From contig NZ_LNDC01000103.1 of assembly GCF_001870905.1 (NCBI RefSeq), positions 24,088 through 88,087 on the forward strand: a DNA stretch of 64,000 nucleotides, written 5' to 3'. Every line of letters begins with the position of its first letter. Within the stretch, counting starts at the first letter, position 1. The translations under genes and the position numbers were made by a program. The notes beneath the pieces were generated by a model, which was not told the origin of the DNA, searched no databases, and was given only the letters and a program-made list of their open reading frames with translations. Positions 1 through 8,466 of the stretch are shown piece by piece. This stretch comes from Geitlerinema sp. PCC 9228. GTDB taxonomy: Bacteria > Cyanobacteriota > Cyanobacteriia > Cyanobacteriales > PCC-9228.

Positions 1-48
1 TCCCAACAAACAAGTGGCAGCCAAAACCAACAATCGCTGCCGTACCAA
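1..48 (-). CDS. Possible partial CDS running off the left edge (signal-peptide-like N-terminus)
   Basis: Reading leftward from a TTG at 48, the frame gives MVRQRLLVLAATCLLG: basic residues followed by a hydrophobic stretch, as in the start of a secreted protein or lipoprotein. No ATG or clear Shine-Dalgarno precedes it and only 16 codons lie in the window, so this may be chance. Function cannot be judged. Confidence 0.25.
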   Translation of the reverse strand, partial: MVRQRLLVLAATCLLG

Positions 49-100
49 AAAATCACAATAACACGAAGCGATCGCGCTGAATTTGGTTCCGTTGTTCTAG

Positions 101-1597
101 CTAGGGGGATGGAGATGGATTGGTAGAGGGATCGGCGGTCATTTTAGAAGGCAGGAAAATGGTCAACACTTGCCCCTCCCGGGAACGATGGCGTACGATC
201 ATCTTGCCGCCAATGTTCTGAATGAGATTTTTGGTGGCGGTGAGGTTGAGGCTGAGATTGCCGGTTTCTGGTTGAAACATTAACAATTGCCCCAAAGATT
301 TGAGGTTGGATTCTCGATAGTTGCGCGCGGGGGGTTGGCAGCTGGTATTGAGTTGCAATTTCAATTGGCTGCCAGCGAGCATGACTTGCACTTGCACGTG
401 GCTGCCGGCGGGAAGGGTACTGGTAAAGTTTTCAATAATGCCGGTAAGTACCCGTTCCAGCATTTGCGGGTCGCTGACCACTGGCGGTGTTTTCGGCGGC
501 GAGAGTACGTCTAGTTTCAGGTTGCGCCGTTTGAGCTGTTTTTGCCAGCGGGGAATGCAGCTTGCCAAGACGCTTTGCAGGGAAGTGGCTTGAGACGGCG
601 GTGGCGAGGTAGATTTGGCGGCGGAACGTTCCAATTCCACGGCATGAAAAATCAAATCCATGCGATCGATTTGTTCGGTACATTCGGAGTCGATGCTTTG
701 CAAGCGTTTGAAAATTTCTGGTGCCAGGTCTTTGCGCCTCATGAGCAACCGGGTGAGGGTGCGGATGGTGGCGAGGGGGGTTTTGACTTCGTGGGCGATC
801 GCTTGCAACAATTCTACATCGCTGGACGTATGGCTGTTATCGGAGGAACCCTGACCGTCGTTGGTTTCTAGATGGCGGTGGCTGGGAATATCGGCGCTGG
901 GATGGTGGCTGTGGCGGCTGGTGGCGGCAGCGACGCCGCTGAGGTGTTGCAGCAGGTGGTGGGTAAAGGCGGAAACGATTTTGTAGTCCCCAGATGGGGG
1001 AGCAAAGCGATCGCGCCAACGGTCGAACTGCTGCAAGCGTTGGGAATATCCACCCACCAACAACCGCAGGCGTAGGGTTTGCCAGGCTTGTTCGATGGCG
1101 TCGGGGTCGAAGGAAAATTGAAAAGCCAGTTCCCCATTGGCGTTTTCTCCCAAAGCCATGACCACCGAAAAAGTGGTGGTGGAGACCAGGCAAAATTGTT
1201 CGCTGGTGAGGGGGTCTTCGGGAAACAGGGAAATGGTTTGGCTGTAGGTGTCTGCGGTATCCCGGTCTTGGGGAGATACAGGCAACAAAGCCGCCTGCCA
1301 GTTGCTGTGGGAGTCGGCATTGGTAAAGGTACAGCTAGCCAGAACCGCACCCAATCTGGAATCGCTGAGGACCGGCGTCGGACCCGACAAAACCACTCCC
1401 AAGGGAAAGGGAGCATCCATCGCCACTGGAGTATTAGAAGCTTCTGGAAGCTGCTGGCGCAACAGATCCTGCCACGCCGCGATCGCTGCTATCCATTGCT
1501 GCTGTGCTTGGTTGGCGTCGAGAACAGGTGCCGATGCATTGCGGTTGGTTCCGGCAGCTATAAGTTCGCTGATTGTTGGTAAAAACCGTTGTGCCAC
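101..1597 (-). CDS. Histidine-kinase-like protein with degenerate ATPase domain
   Basis: Cytoplasmic signalling protein of about 498 aa. The N-terminal half matches no domain I recognise. The middle carries a clear H-box (AHEVKTPL) in a HisKA-like helix pair, so the phospho-accepting histidine is kept. The C-terminal HATPase-like region keeps an N-box-like stretch (VLTGIIENF) but lacks the DxGxGI G1 box and a normal G2 box; it ends in NLIQNIGGKMIVRHRSREGQ, as kinases do after the G2 helix. ATP binding by itself is therefore doubtful; it may be a phosphotransfer or scaffold protein. Start: a GTG at 1597 preceded by GGGGGGAAG on the minus strand; an ATG at 1672 would add 25 residues. The cyAbrB gene upstream lies on the same strand, but 522 bp separate them, so co-transcription is uncertain. 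No membrane segment is visible. Confidence 0.75.
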   Translation of the reverse strand: MAQRFLPTISELIAAGTNRNASAPVLDANQAQQQWIAAIAAWQDLLRQQLPEASNTPVAMDAPFPLGVVLSGPTPVLSDSRLGAVLASCTFTNADSHSNWQAALLPVSPQDRDTADTYSQTISLFPEDPLTSEQFCLVSTTTFSVVMALGENANGELAFQFSFDPDAIEQAWQTLRLRLLVGGYSQRLQQFDRWRDRFAPPSGDYKIVSAFTHHLLQHLSGVAAATSRHSHHPSADIPSHRHLETNDGQGSSDNSHTSSDVELLQAIAHEVKTPLATIRTLTRLLMRRKDLAPEIFKRLQSIDSECTEQIDRMDLIFHAVELERSAAKSTSPPPSQATSLQSVLASCIPRWQKQLKRRNLKLDVLSPPKTPPVVSDPQMLERVLTGIIENFTSTLPAGSHVQVQVMLAGSQLKLQLNTSCQPPARNYRESNLKSLGQLLMFQPETGNLSLNLTATKNLIQNIGGKMIVRHRSREGQVLTIFLPSKMTADPSTNPSPSP

Positions 1598-2119
1598 GAT
1601 AGCTTCCCCCCTAGGTTGGTTCCTCTGCTTGCCACCTCCTGCACTTAAACGCACAAGATATTTTGTATGCAATCGAAGGAGATGTTAACGATTTTTTTAT
1701 TATTGGCAAATTTGAGATAGCCGCATCTTTACTAACAACATACCGGTTAGCCGTCAAATTGAACATTCGCAGCAACCGAACTTAGGGGTAGCAATATCCG
1801 TTGGCTGGGAGGAGATTTGGCAGGATTGTTAGCAATAAGCAGCAAGTTCCTTTTGGCCGGACAATTCCCACCAGTGCCAATTGCAGATATTGCCATTTTT
1901 TCTCCCTTGGCAGGACAAAGGGCCAGCATGGTTCCAGGAGAAAGCAAAGGCCATCTTTAACAAGACTTATCAATTGTTTTCCCTCAAACCATGCCGGATA
2001 TACCTTTTCCCACGGCACCTGCAGGGGGGATGCAGATGCAATGCAGGCCATTCCAAGCGGGCAAAATATGGACAAGCGCAACCATGGCCGGGTCAAGCTG
2101 GGATGGGAGAAGAAAATGC
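1598..2119. other. Intergenic gap, nothing recognised
   Basis: About 520 bp between the cyAbrB stop and the kinase-like start. Only overlapping short shadow frames are present. No tRNA-like fold, strong hairpin with a T-tract, or repeat was noticed. Confidence 0.5.
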
Positions 2120-2536
2120 TTAGTCTTCCAACGCTTCTTCGTCTTCTTCGTCTACGTCTCCCGATTGGTCGATTTTATTTAGACGAATGTGCTTGCGTCC
2201 TAAGGTAATTTCAAATTCATCCCCAGGTTTGAGATTCATCTGTTTGGTGTAGGCAGCACCAATCAACAAATTGCCGTTAGATTGCACGGTAATTCGATAG
2301 CTGGCACTGCGGCCGCCGCGACCATTTCTTCCTTGCTTGCGGTCTAGTTGAATTCCTTCTGCTTCGATTAAAGCATTGAGGAATTTCATCATGTTTACCC
2401 GTTTGACGCCGTTTTTCGTATGGGTGTAGTATCCGCAAGCGATCGCTTTGTCTTCTCTACTCAGATTCCCTAACTCTTTGACCTTTTCCAGGAGAGCTTC
2501 ACCAACGAGAGGTTGTTCCGTCTTTTTCTTGCTCAT
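2120..2536 (-). CDS. cyAbrB-family DNA-binding regulator
   Basis: About 138 aa. Cyanobacterial AbrB-like transcription factors are abundant, act as dimers or higher oligomers, and are known to influence carbon/nitrogen balance and hydrogenase genes. The N-terminal block (LLEKVKELGNLSRE, then ACGYYTHTKNG) is typical of the family; the C-terminal SpoVT/AbrB-like part contains AAYTKQMNLKPGDEFEI followed by LGRKHIRL. A strongly acidic tail (about 14 residues rich in D and E) closes the protein. By overall pattern it looks closer to the Sll0822 (cyAbrB2) than the Sll0359 type; this is a judgement from memory. Start: the ATG at 2536 is preferred over an in-frame TTG at 2545. Confidence 0.88.
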   Translation of the reverse strand: MSKKKTEQPLVGEALLEKVKELGNLSREDKAIACGYYTHTKNGVKRVNMMKFLNALIEAEGIQLDRKQGRNGRGGRSASYRITVQSNGNLLIGAAYTKQMNLKPGDEFEITLGRKHIRLNKIDQSGDVDEEDEEALED

Positions 2537-2874
2537 GAATGCCAATCTATCTCGATAAACGCTTACCTTGTCCTTTTCATTTTAGCGGACTTTTGCCAAA
2601 TTTCGATCCCTAATTTTGCACGAAGTTGTGAAACTATATTAATCTAAAAGAGTTTATTTTTTGCCGCCTTTGCCAAAGCGGTGGCCGTTGGATTTTGACA
2701 TGCTTCGAACGAACTCTGGCAAGTGGGGAAGCACAGCAGGAGAAAGCAAAAATTTCTCCCCTTGGTTGCTTTTGCTTCTTTAGGGAAGCTACCTATGGGT
2801 CTGGCATTCCTATTGAGTCGGTGGGGCGCATTTTTCTCAAACTGGAAACTATTGTTGGGGGTCTATCGATCGCT
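2537..2874. other. Divergent promoter region between cyAbrB and Rrf2 genes
   Basis: 338 bp separating two divergently transcribed regulators, so promoters for both should lie here. It has AT-rich stretches around 2626-2660. No operator palindrome was clear enough to call. An open frame runs from 2695 into the Rrf2 gene, but its residues do not resemble the family and it is taken as noncoding. Confidence 0.45.
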
Positions 2875-3318
2875 ATGAAACTAACTACTCGCGGACACTA
2901 TAGCGTCAAGGCTATGTTAGCTTTAGCCTTGCAACCCGATAACAAACCGGCTTCGGTAAAAGCGATCGCGCAATCGCAAAATTTACCAGCTCCCTATCTC
3001 GAGAAACTGTTGCTCGAACTGCGAAGAGCGGGATTGGTACGAGCGGTTCGCGGTCGGGTGGGTGGCTACCAACTTGCCAGAGCTGCTTCGCAAATTTCTT
3101 TGGGACAAATTTTAGAAGCGGTTGGCGAAACGGTTGAACCATTACCCCAACGGCAACGAAATGCCAAGCAAGCAGAAGATTGGGTAACATTTACCCTTTG
3201 GAACCACTTGCACCAAAAACTAAAAGAGGCCCTTTACAACATTTCTCTAGAAGATTTATATTACGACGCCCGTAGTTGGCAAGCCTCCCAAGGACAGCAA
3301 ACCAATTTTATCGTTTAG
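2875..3318 (+). CDS. Rrf2-family transcriptional regulator lacking cysteines
   Basis: 147 aa, the normal length for Rrf2 winged-helix regulators. The start MKLTTRGHYSVKAMLALA and the recognition-helix region (LPAPYLEKLLLELRRAGLV, then RGRVGGYQLAR) are classic. Members such as IscR and NsrR hold an Fe-S cluster on three cysteines in the C-terminal half; here the whole protein has no cysteine, so cluster sensing is excluded and it must sense something else or act constitutively. The ATG at 2875 is chosen because the family begins exactly there; 60 in-frame codons upstream do not look coding. It stands alone, followed by a 629-bp gap. Confidence 0.9.
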   Translation: MKLTTRGHYSVKAMLALALQPDNKPASVKAIAQSQNLPAPYLEKLLLELRRAGLVRAVRGRVGGYQLARAASQISLGQILEAVGETVEPLPQRQRNAKQAEDWVTFTLWNHLHQKLKEALYNISLEDLYYDARSWQASQGQQTNFIV

Positions 3319-3947
3319 GGGCGCTCCCCAAGCAACTCTGCAAAAGGAAAATTCCTCAATGGCGTCTTGGTTGAATGGCAAAAGGAAAGCGGTGGAAATC
3401 GGTAGCTTCTGGTGAATGGCTGCAGGTCAGAAAACATTAACAAATGCTGGATAAATTAATGGTGGCAGCGATCGCTGTGGCACTCCCCTGACCGGCACAA
3501 CAAACCCAAGCTGTAACTACTGGAGTACCGAATCCTGAGAAACCATCGCCACGATGCCCATCTAACAGTCACATGCTAACAAACCTGGTCCGCGAGATGC
3601 GGAAAGGATGAAACACGACCTCGGGAGATTTTGTCAAGTTGGCCAGGGATTTTACTCTTGCTGTGGGTGAACCTGGTAGCCGGTTTCTATCAGGTTATCT
3701 CATAGAAATGGGAAATGCTTGGCAAAATTCATTATAATTTTCGTATATTTTTAATGACTATCTGCAATGGTTCCTGTCCAACGGCTACAAATATAGCTAC
3801 AATATGATTACGTTTGTGCATGCTTGTCACCCACGGACAATTTGCCACTTTTGCAATTTTCAAGGCCAACTTTAATAAATTGTTCCCAGTCAACACCGCA
3901 GAGGCAGACTGACAGCCGCCCAAATAACTACCTGTGTCTATGTTGAT
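3319..3947. other. 629-bp intergenic gap, no gene recognised
   Basis: No frame of convincing length or composition. A nested stem can be drawn around 3586-3628: GGTC pairs with GACC and encloses a CCGC/GCGG hairpin. I looked for RNase P RNA, tmRNA, SRP RNA and common riboswitch cores and did not recognise any. The last part should hold the promoter of the PAS/GGDEF/EAL gene. Confidence 0.4.
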
Positions 3948-6900
3948 ATGAAATCGAACGCGCTCCATATTTTGCTGATTGGTGACAACGATGCAGTGTG
4001 TTCCTATCTTCTAAGATTGTTGCAGCAAATTCAACAACCACCCATCGAACTCCAGCAGCAAAATCAATCCTGTTTCCTAAATTTGCCACCCCTAGAAACC
4101 GCTGGTCGCTGGCAACCACCTGGGGGGAATCGATCGCAGTACGATCTTTATATCATCCGAATTTTACCAGGCGATCGCCATTTTCTGTCCCAGATATCCC
4201 AGCGCCAACAACAACATCCCCATATCCCAATTCTTACCATTGTAGATAGCGAAGCCAGCGGCATCAATACCCTCCAATTTGGCGCTTCCACGTACTGGCA
4301 AACGGAACAAATCGACCTACCAACGTTACAGCAATTTTGCCAATCCATCCTACAACAAAAACGCGATCGCTACCGTCGCTACGCAGCAACAGCAGAAACA
4401 TTTTTTCAACTTTTCGACAGCATCCCCGTAGGCATTTACGAAGCCGACTGGCAAACCGGTCGCCTGTTGCAAAGCAATCGCAAATACCAGCAAATTCTGG
4501 GATATTCCCCAGCGCAAACCAGCCAACTCACCTGGCAATCCCTCGTACCAGCGGCCGATTTATCCCAAAAACGCGATTGCCTCCACCGCTTGGTAACCGG
4601 AGAAAGCAACAGTTTTTGCCAAACCCAACGCTACTTGCACAACCAAGGCACTTACCTCTCTTTCTGGGAAAGCGTTTCTTTGATTCGAGATACGCAAGGA
4701 TTGCCCCAATCGTTGGTATTTGCCATTCACCCCATCCCATCCGAACTAGAATCTCACCTGCAACTTTCCCAACTAGCCGCAAACATCCCTGGGGTGATTC
4801 TGCAATACCAATCCTTTGGCGATCGCCTGGAGGGTCGGTTTACTTACGTCAGTACTGGCATTCGCAATCTATACGAGATAGAACCGCAAGCCTTGTTAGA
4901 AAATCCTAACTTACTCAATCGCTGTATTCATCCCCAAGACTTACCTGGATGGCGCGCCTCTCTTCATGCCGCGATTGCCAACCAAAGTAAATGGTCGCAC
5001 CAGTGGCGAATCATCGTGCCTTCCGGGCAAATTAAGTGGGTAGAAGGCATAACCATTCCCCGACCCCAGGCGAATGGCAGTTGTTTGTGGGATGGGTTGC
5101 TGTTTGATATCAGCGATCGCAAAAAAGCCGAAGCCGCCCTTACCTTAAAAGAACACAAATTTAAAAACCTCACCGAGCGATCGCCCAATATTATCGCACG
5201 TTTTGACCGCCAACGCCGCTACATCTATGTCAACCCCGCCATCGAAGCCATGACCGGGAAACCGCAAAACGAACATTTCGGCAAAACCAACTTCCAAATC
5301 GGTCTACCGGTGCAACTGGCAACTACCCTAGACCGCACCATCGAAGAAGTTTTGACAGCAGGAGAAGAAAAGTTTATCGAATTTGACCTGCAAACACCAT
5401 TAGGGGAAAAACAATACCAAGCTCACTGTTTCCCAGAAACCAATAGCTACGGCTCGGTGACCTTTGCTATGGTGGTTCTGTACGATATGACTACTTTGCG
5501 CGCCTCTTTTTCTGCCTTACAAGAAAGCGAAAGCCGATTTCGAGCTATTTTCGAGCAAGCCGCCGTCGGTATCTATCAAGTCAACGCCTCCGGTCAATAC
5601 ATTCAAGTCAACCAAGGATTTTGTGCCATTGTCGGCTACAGCAAAGACGAACTGCGGCAGATGACCTTTTACGATCTAATTCATTCCGAAGATGCAGAAC
5701 GGACTTTGACGAACTTCCAACGTTTGTGGTCTGGGCAAATTAACTCCTATCAGATGGAAAAACGCTACAGGGTCAAAAATGGTAGCATACGGTGGGTGAA
5801 CGTCACTGTTTCCCTGGTACGGGATGCTAAGGGCATTCCTCTGTATGATGTAGGAGTTGTAGAAGATATAAGCGATCGCAAGCAAGCCGAAACTCGCCTC
5901 AACTATAATGCCTTCTATGATTATTTAACTGGATTGCCCAACCGTTTTTTGTTTGGAGATCGCTTGCAAGCAGCTCTCGACTGGGTTCAACGGCAGCAGG
6001 AAACCATTTTTACCTTACTTTTACTAGATTTAGACCGTTTTAAAATCATTAACGACAGTTTGGGGCACCAAGCCGGAGACGAGTTTCTGCGTCAAATTTC
6101 CATGCGGTTGCAACAATGTATCCGCGGCGAAGACACCATTGCTCGTTTGGGAGGAGATGAATTCGCTATTTTACTGTGGGATATTGACAGCGTCACCAAT
6201 GCCATCGAAACTGCCAACCGCCTACAAGCTTGTTTGCATCAAGATATATCCATCCGCGGTTACGAAGTTTCCAGCAGTGCCAGCATTGGCATCACCCTCA
6301 GCCGCCATCCCCTCACGCAAACCCCCTACGCCAGAACTGAAGATATGATGCGGGATGCCGACATTGCCATGTATCGTGCCAAATACAACCGCAAAGGCAG
6401 CTACGTCGTTTTTGATGGTAACATCCACGCTTCTGCCATCTCGCAGTTGCAACTAGAAAGTGAGTTACGCCAGGCTTTAGCAAGAGAACAACTGTATTTG
6501 CACTATCAGCCTATTATATCCCTGTGCGATCGCCAGCTAATCGGATTTGAAGCCCTAGTGCGATGGCACCACCCCCAATGGGGAATTATCTCTCCCGGAA
6601 AATTCATCCCCATTGCCGAAGAAAGCGGTTTCATATTGCCCCTGGGAGAGTGGGTGATGCGAACCGCCTGCCAGCAAATGCGACAGTGGCAAACTTGTGG
6701 TTTGGTAGATAGCAACATCACCATCAGCGTGAACGTTTCCGGTCGTCAGTTCGACCGCAGCAATTTTACCCACCAAATCAGCGAAATCCTGCAAGAAACC
6801 CAATTACCCGGTCGCAACTTATGCATAGAAATCACCGAAAACGTTTTGATCGCCAACAGCGACGAAGTAGTTCTCCGATTAAATCGACTACGCCAAAATG

Positions 6901-7220
6901 GCATTTCCATGTCAGTTGACGATTTTGGCACCGGTTATTCTTCTTTAGGTCGCCTGCATAGCTTTCCCATCAACCATTTAAAAATCGATCGCTCCTTTGT
7001 CAAAGAAGTAGAAAACCGCCTGGAAAATCAAGCCATTATTCGTACCATTATGGGATTGGCAGCAAGTTTGCGATTAAAAGTTGTCGTGGAAGGTGTAGAA
7101 ACAGAAAATCAATACCAATACCTGCAAAACTTGGGCTGTCACTACGGTCAGGGATACTGGTTTGGGCATCCCTTAGCTGGGGAAGCCTTGGAATTATGGC
7201 TGCGCGATCGCAATTGTTAA
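3948..7220 (+). CDS. Bifunctional diguanylate cyclase/phosphodiesterase with REC-like and PAS sensors
   Basis: 1090-aa cytoplasmic enzyme controlling cyclic di-GMP. The order is a REC-like N-terminus (residues about 1-130), about four PAS/PAC repeats (each ending near DISDRK or an equivalent), GGDEF (GGDEF at about residue 735) and EAL (EALVRW at about 868). Both catalytic domains look competent: GGDEF is intact, an RxxD inhibitory site (RGED) lies five residues before it, and the EAL domain keeps the Asn in ISVNVSGRQF, IEITEN, DDFGTGYSSL, LKIDRSFV, EGVET and the QGYWFGHPL glutamine. Net activity cannot be deduced. The REC-like domain lacks a normal DxxMP phosphoacceptor context, so it may not be phosphorylated. 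No membrane segment is seen. It is monocistronic and ends 37 bp before the convergent arsS gene, with a cyanobacterial palindrome in the gap. Confidence 0.93.
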   Translation: MKSNALHILLIGDNDAVCSYLLRLLQQIQQPPIELQQQNQSCFLNLPPLETAGRWQPPGGNRSQYDLYIIRILPGDRHFLSQISQRQQQHPHIPILTIVDSEASGINTLQFGASTYWQTEQIDLPTLQQFCQSILQQKRDRYRRYAATAETFFQLFDSIPVGIYEADWQTGRLLQSNRKYQQILGYSPAQTSQLTWQSLVPAADLSQKRDCLHRLVTGESNSFCQTQRYLHNQGTYLSFWESVSLIRDTQGLPQSLVFAIHPIPSELESHLQLSQLAANIPGVILQYQSFGDRLEGRFTYVSTGIRNLYEIEPQALLENPNLLNRCIHPQDLPGWRASLHAAIANQSKWSHQWRIIVPSGQIKWVEGITIPRPQANGSCLWDGLLFDISDRKKAEAALTLKEHKFKNLTERSPNIIARFDRQRRYIYVNPAIEAMTGKPQNEHFGKTNFQIGLPVQLATTLDRTIEEVLTAGEEKFIEFDLQTPLGEKQYQAHCFPETNSYGSVTFAMVVLYDMTTLRASFSALQESESRFRAIFEQAAVGIYQVNASGQYIQVNQGFCAIVGYSKDELRQMTFYDLIHSEDAERTLTNFQRLWSGQINSYQMEKRYRVKNGSIRWVNVTVSLVRDAKGIPLYDVGVVEDISDRKQAETRLNYNAFYDYLTGLPNRFLFGDRLQAALDWVQRQQETIFTLLLLDLDRFKIINDSLGHQAGDEFLRQISMRLQQCIRGEDTIARLGGDEFAILLWDIDSVTNAIETANRLQACLHQDISIRGYEVSSSASIGITLSRHPLTQTPYARTEDMMRDADIAMYRAKYNRKGSYVVFDGNIHASAISQLQLESELRQALAREQLYLHYQPIISLCDRQLIGFEALVRWHHPQWGIISPGKFIPIAEESGFILPLGEWVMRTACQQMRQWQTCGLVDSNITISVNVSGRQFDRSNFTHQISEILQETQLPGRNLCIEITENVLIANSDEVVLRLNRLRQNGISMSVDDFGTGYSSLGRLHSFPINHLKIDRSFVKEVENRLENQAIIRTIMGLAASLRLKVVVEGVETENQYQYLQNLGCHYGQGYWFGHPLAGEALELWLRDRNC

Positions 7221-7226
7221 GATTTA

Positions 7227-7252
7227 TGTAGGGCGGGGCATCGCCCACCCCA
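7227..7252. repeat. Short cyanobacterial palindromic repeat
   Basis: The sequence around GTAGGGCGGGGCATCGCCC, followed by ACCCC, forms a hairpin between two convergent genes. It belongs to the same type as the hairpins in the arsM-arsS gap (GGTGGGCATTGCCCACC). It may act as a bidirectional transcription stop, though no T-tract follows. Confidence 0.6.
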
Positions 7253-7257
7253 ATTTC

Positions 7258-8253
7258 TTATTCCAATAAAGCACCCCCACAACTAGAACCACAACCAGCC
7301 GTGCAGCCATAGCAGTAGGCAGCCGTTTGAATCTCATCAATCACATCCAAACGATTTGCCTCCAACAGCATCTGTAACGTCACCGGTTCTCCCGTTTTGC
7401 TTTTCGCAGGCAACCCTTCCATCTGATGGAAATCGCAATCGTAAACATTGCCCAAATAATCCACCGAAAGTTCGTTGCGACACATCAGATATTCTACCGT
7501 CGAAGCGTTAAAATTATCCTCTAAAAACGCCAAATAAGACTGATGAAGATCCTGTCTTTTCAAATACTCCTTGGTACGCCCCACAGGCAAATTAGCAATA
7601 GTATATAAATTATTAAAAACAATCCCAAACTTTTCCTGTAAAAACTGCTTGTAATCTTGGGTTAATTTCTCCTGGGAAGGCGGCAGCGAAAAATCATCGG
7701 CAGTCTTCGGCAACTGAGGATTGTAAACCAAATCCAAAATTAACTGCGGGTCTTTCCCGTATCCCAAACGATTCAACCATTGCAAAGCATCAATCGATGC
7801 ATCGTAAACCCCAGCACCGCGCATTTTATCCACATTATCTTGTAAATAACAAGGCAGAGAAGCCACAATTTGCGTTTGATGCTGCTGGCAAAATTCCGGA
7901 ATATCCTCATATCCCGGTTCAAAATAAATAGTTAAATTGGAGCGTACAATAACATTTTTACCATGTCGGCGCGCTTCCCGAACAATCGCTTTAAAGCCAT
8001 ACAGCATTTCCGGGGCACCACCCGTCAAATCCACCGTATCAATTTGGGGAAAACGGCGGATAATTTCCAACAACTGTTCGCAGGTTTGGGGAGAAAGTTC
8101 CTCCGTGCGTTTGGGGCTAGCTTCCACATGACAGTGCGTGCAAGCCAAATTGCAGCGTTTTCCCAAATTAACCTGCAAAACGTTAATCGTATGTTTGCGA
8201 AATGGCGCATCTAATTTTCTTGCAAACGGCGTAATTCGTGTCGTCTGAACCAT
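7258..8253 (-). CDS. arsS: Arsenosugar biosynthesis radical SAM protein ArsS
   Basis: 331-aa radical S-adenosylmethionine enzyme proposed to add the 5'-deoxyadenosyl group to dimethylarsenite on the route to arsenosugars. The [4Fe-4S] motif CNLACTHC lies near residue 35, followed by the SAM-binding DLTGGAPE. The C-terminal part carries further cysteines (CRNELSVDYLGNVYDCDFHQ, then CYGCTAGCGSSCGG) characteristic of this family. Start: the second of two adjacent ATGs (8253) sits six bases from GGGAG; 8256 and a TTG at 8259 are alternatives. It lies downstream of arsM on the same strand, 213 bp away, and the gap is filled by a tandem repeat. Together the two genes form the known arsM-arsS pair of cyanobacteria. 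Confidence 0.92.
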   Translation of the reverse strand: MVQTTRITPFARKLDAPFRKHTINVLQVNLGKRCNLACTHCHVEASPKRTEELSPQTCEQLLEIIRRFPQIDTVDLTGGAPEMLYGFKAIVREARRHGKNVIVRSNLTIYFEPGYEDIPEFCQQHQTQIVASLPCYLQDNVDKMRGAGVYDASIDALQWLNRLGYGKDPQLILDLVYNPQLPKTADDFSLPPSQEKLTQDYKQFLQEKFGIVFNNLYTIANLPVGRTKEYLKRQDLHQSYLAFLEDNFNASTVEYLMCRNELSVDYLGNVYDCDFHQMEGLPAKSKTGEPVTLQMLLEANRLDVIDEIQTAAYCYGCTAGCGSSCGGALLE

Positions 8254-8288
8254 CATCAACTCCCAAAATTGTCTTCAATTAAAATTAA

Positions 8289-8444
8289 ATAGAAATCAAG
8301 TAGGGTGGGCATTGCCCACCACCCACAAAATCCCATCATCTCGTACGAATTTTATTTCCCCACAATATAGAAATCAAGTAGGGTGGGCATTGCCCACCAC
8401 CCACAAAATCCCATCATCTCGTACGAATTTTATTTCCCCACAAT
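8289..8444. repeat. Perfect 78-bp tandem duplication between arsM and arsS
   Basis: Copy 1 is 8289-8366 and copy 2 is 8367-8444, identical base for base. Each copy contains a palindrome, GGTGGGCATTGCCCACC, with 8-bp arms. The same motif type occurs elsewhere in the window. The duplication places two hairpins in the transcript between arsM and arsS. Confidence 0.97.
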
Positions 8445-8466
8445 GAAGAATGTATCGATAACTTCC

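Noticed and set aside
3319..3947. RNase P RNA, tmRNA or SRP RNA in the gap
   Set aside because: None of the conserved cores of these RNAs was found.
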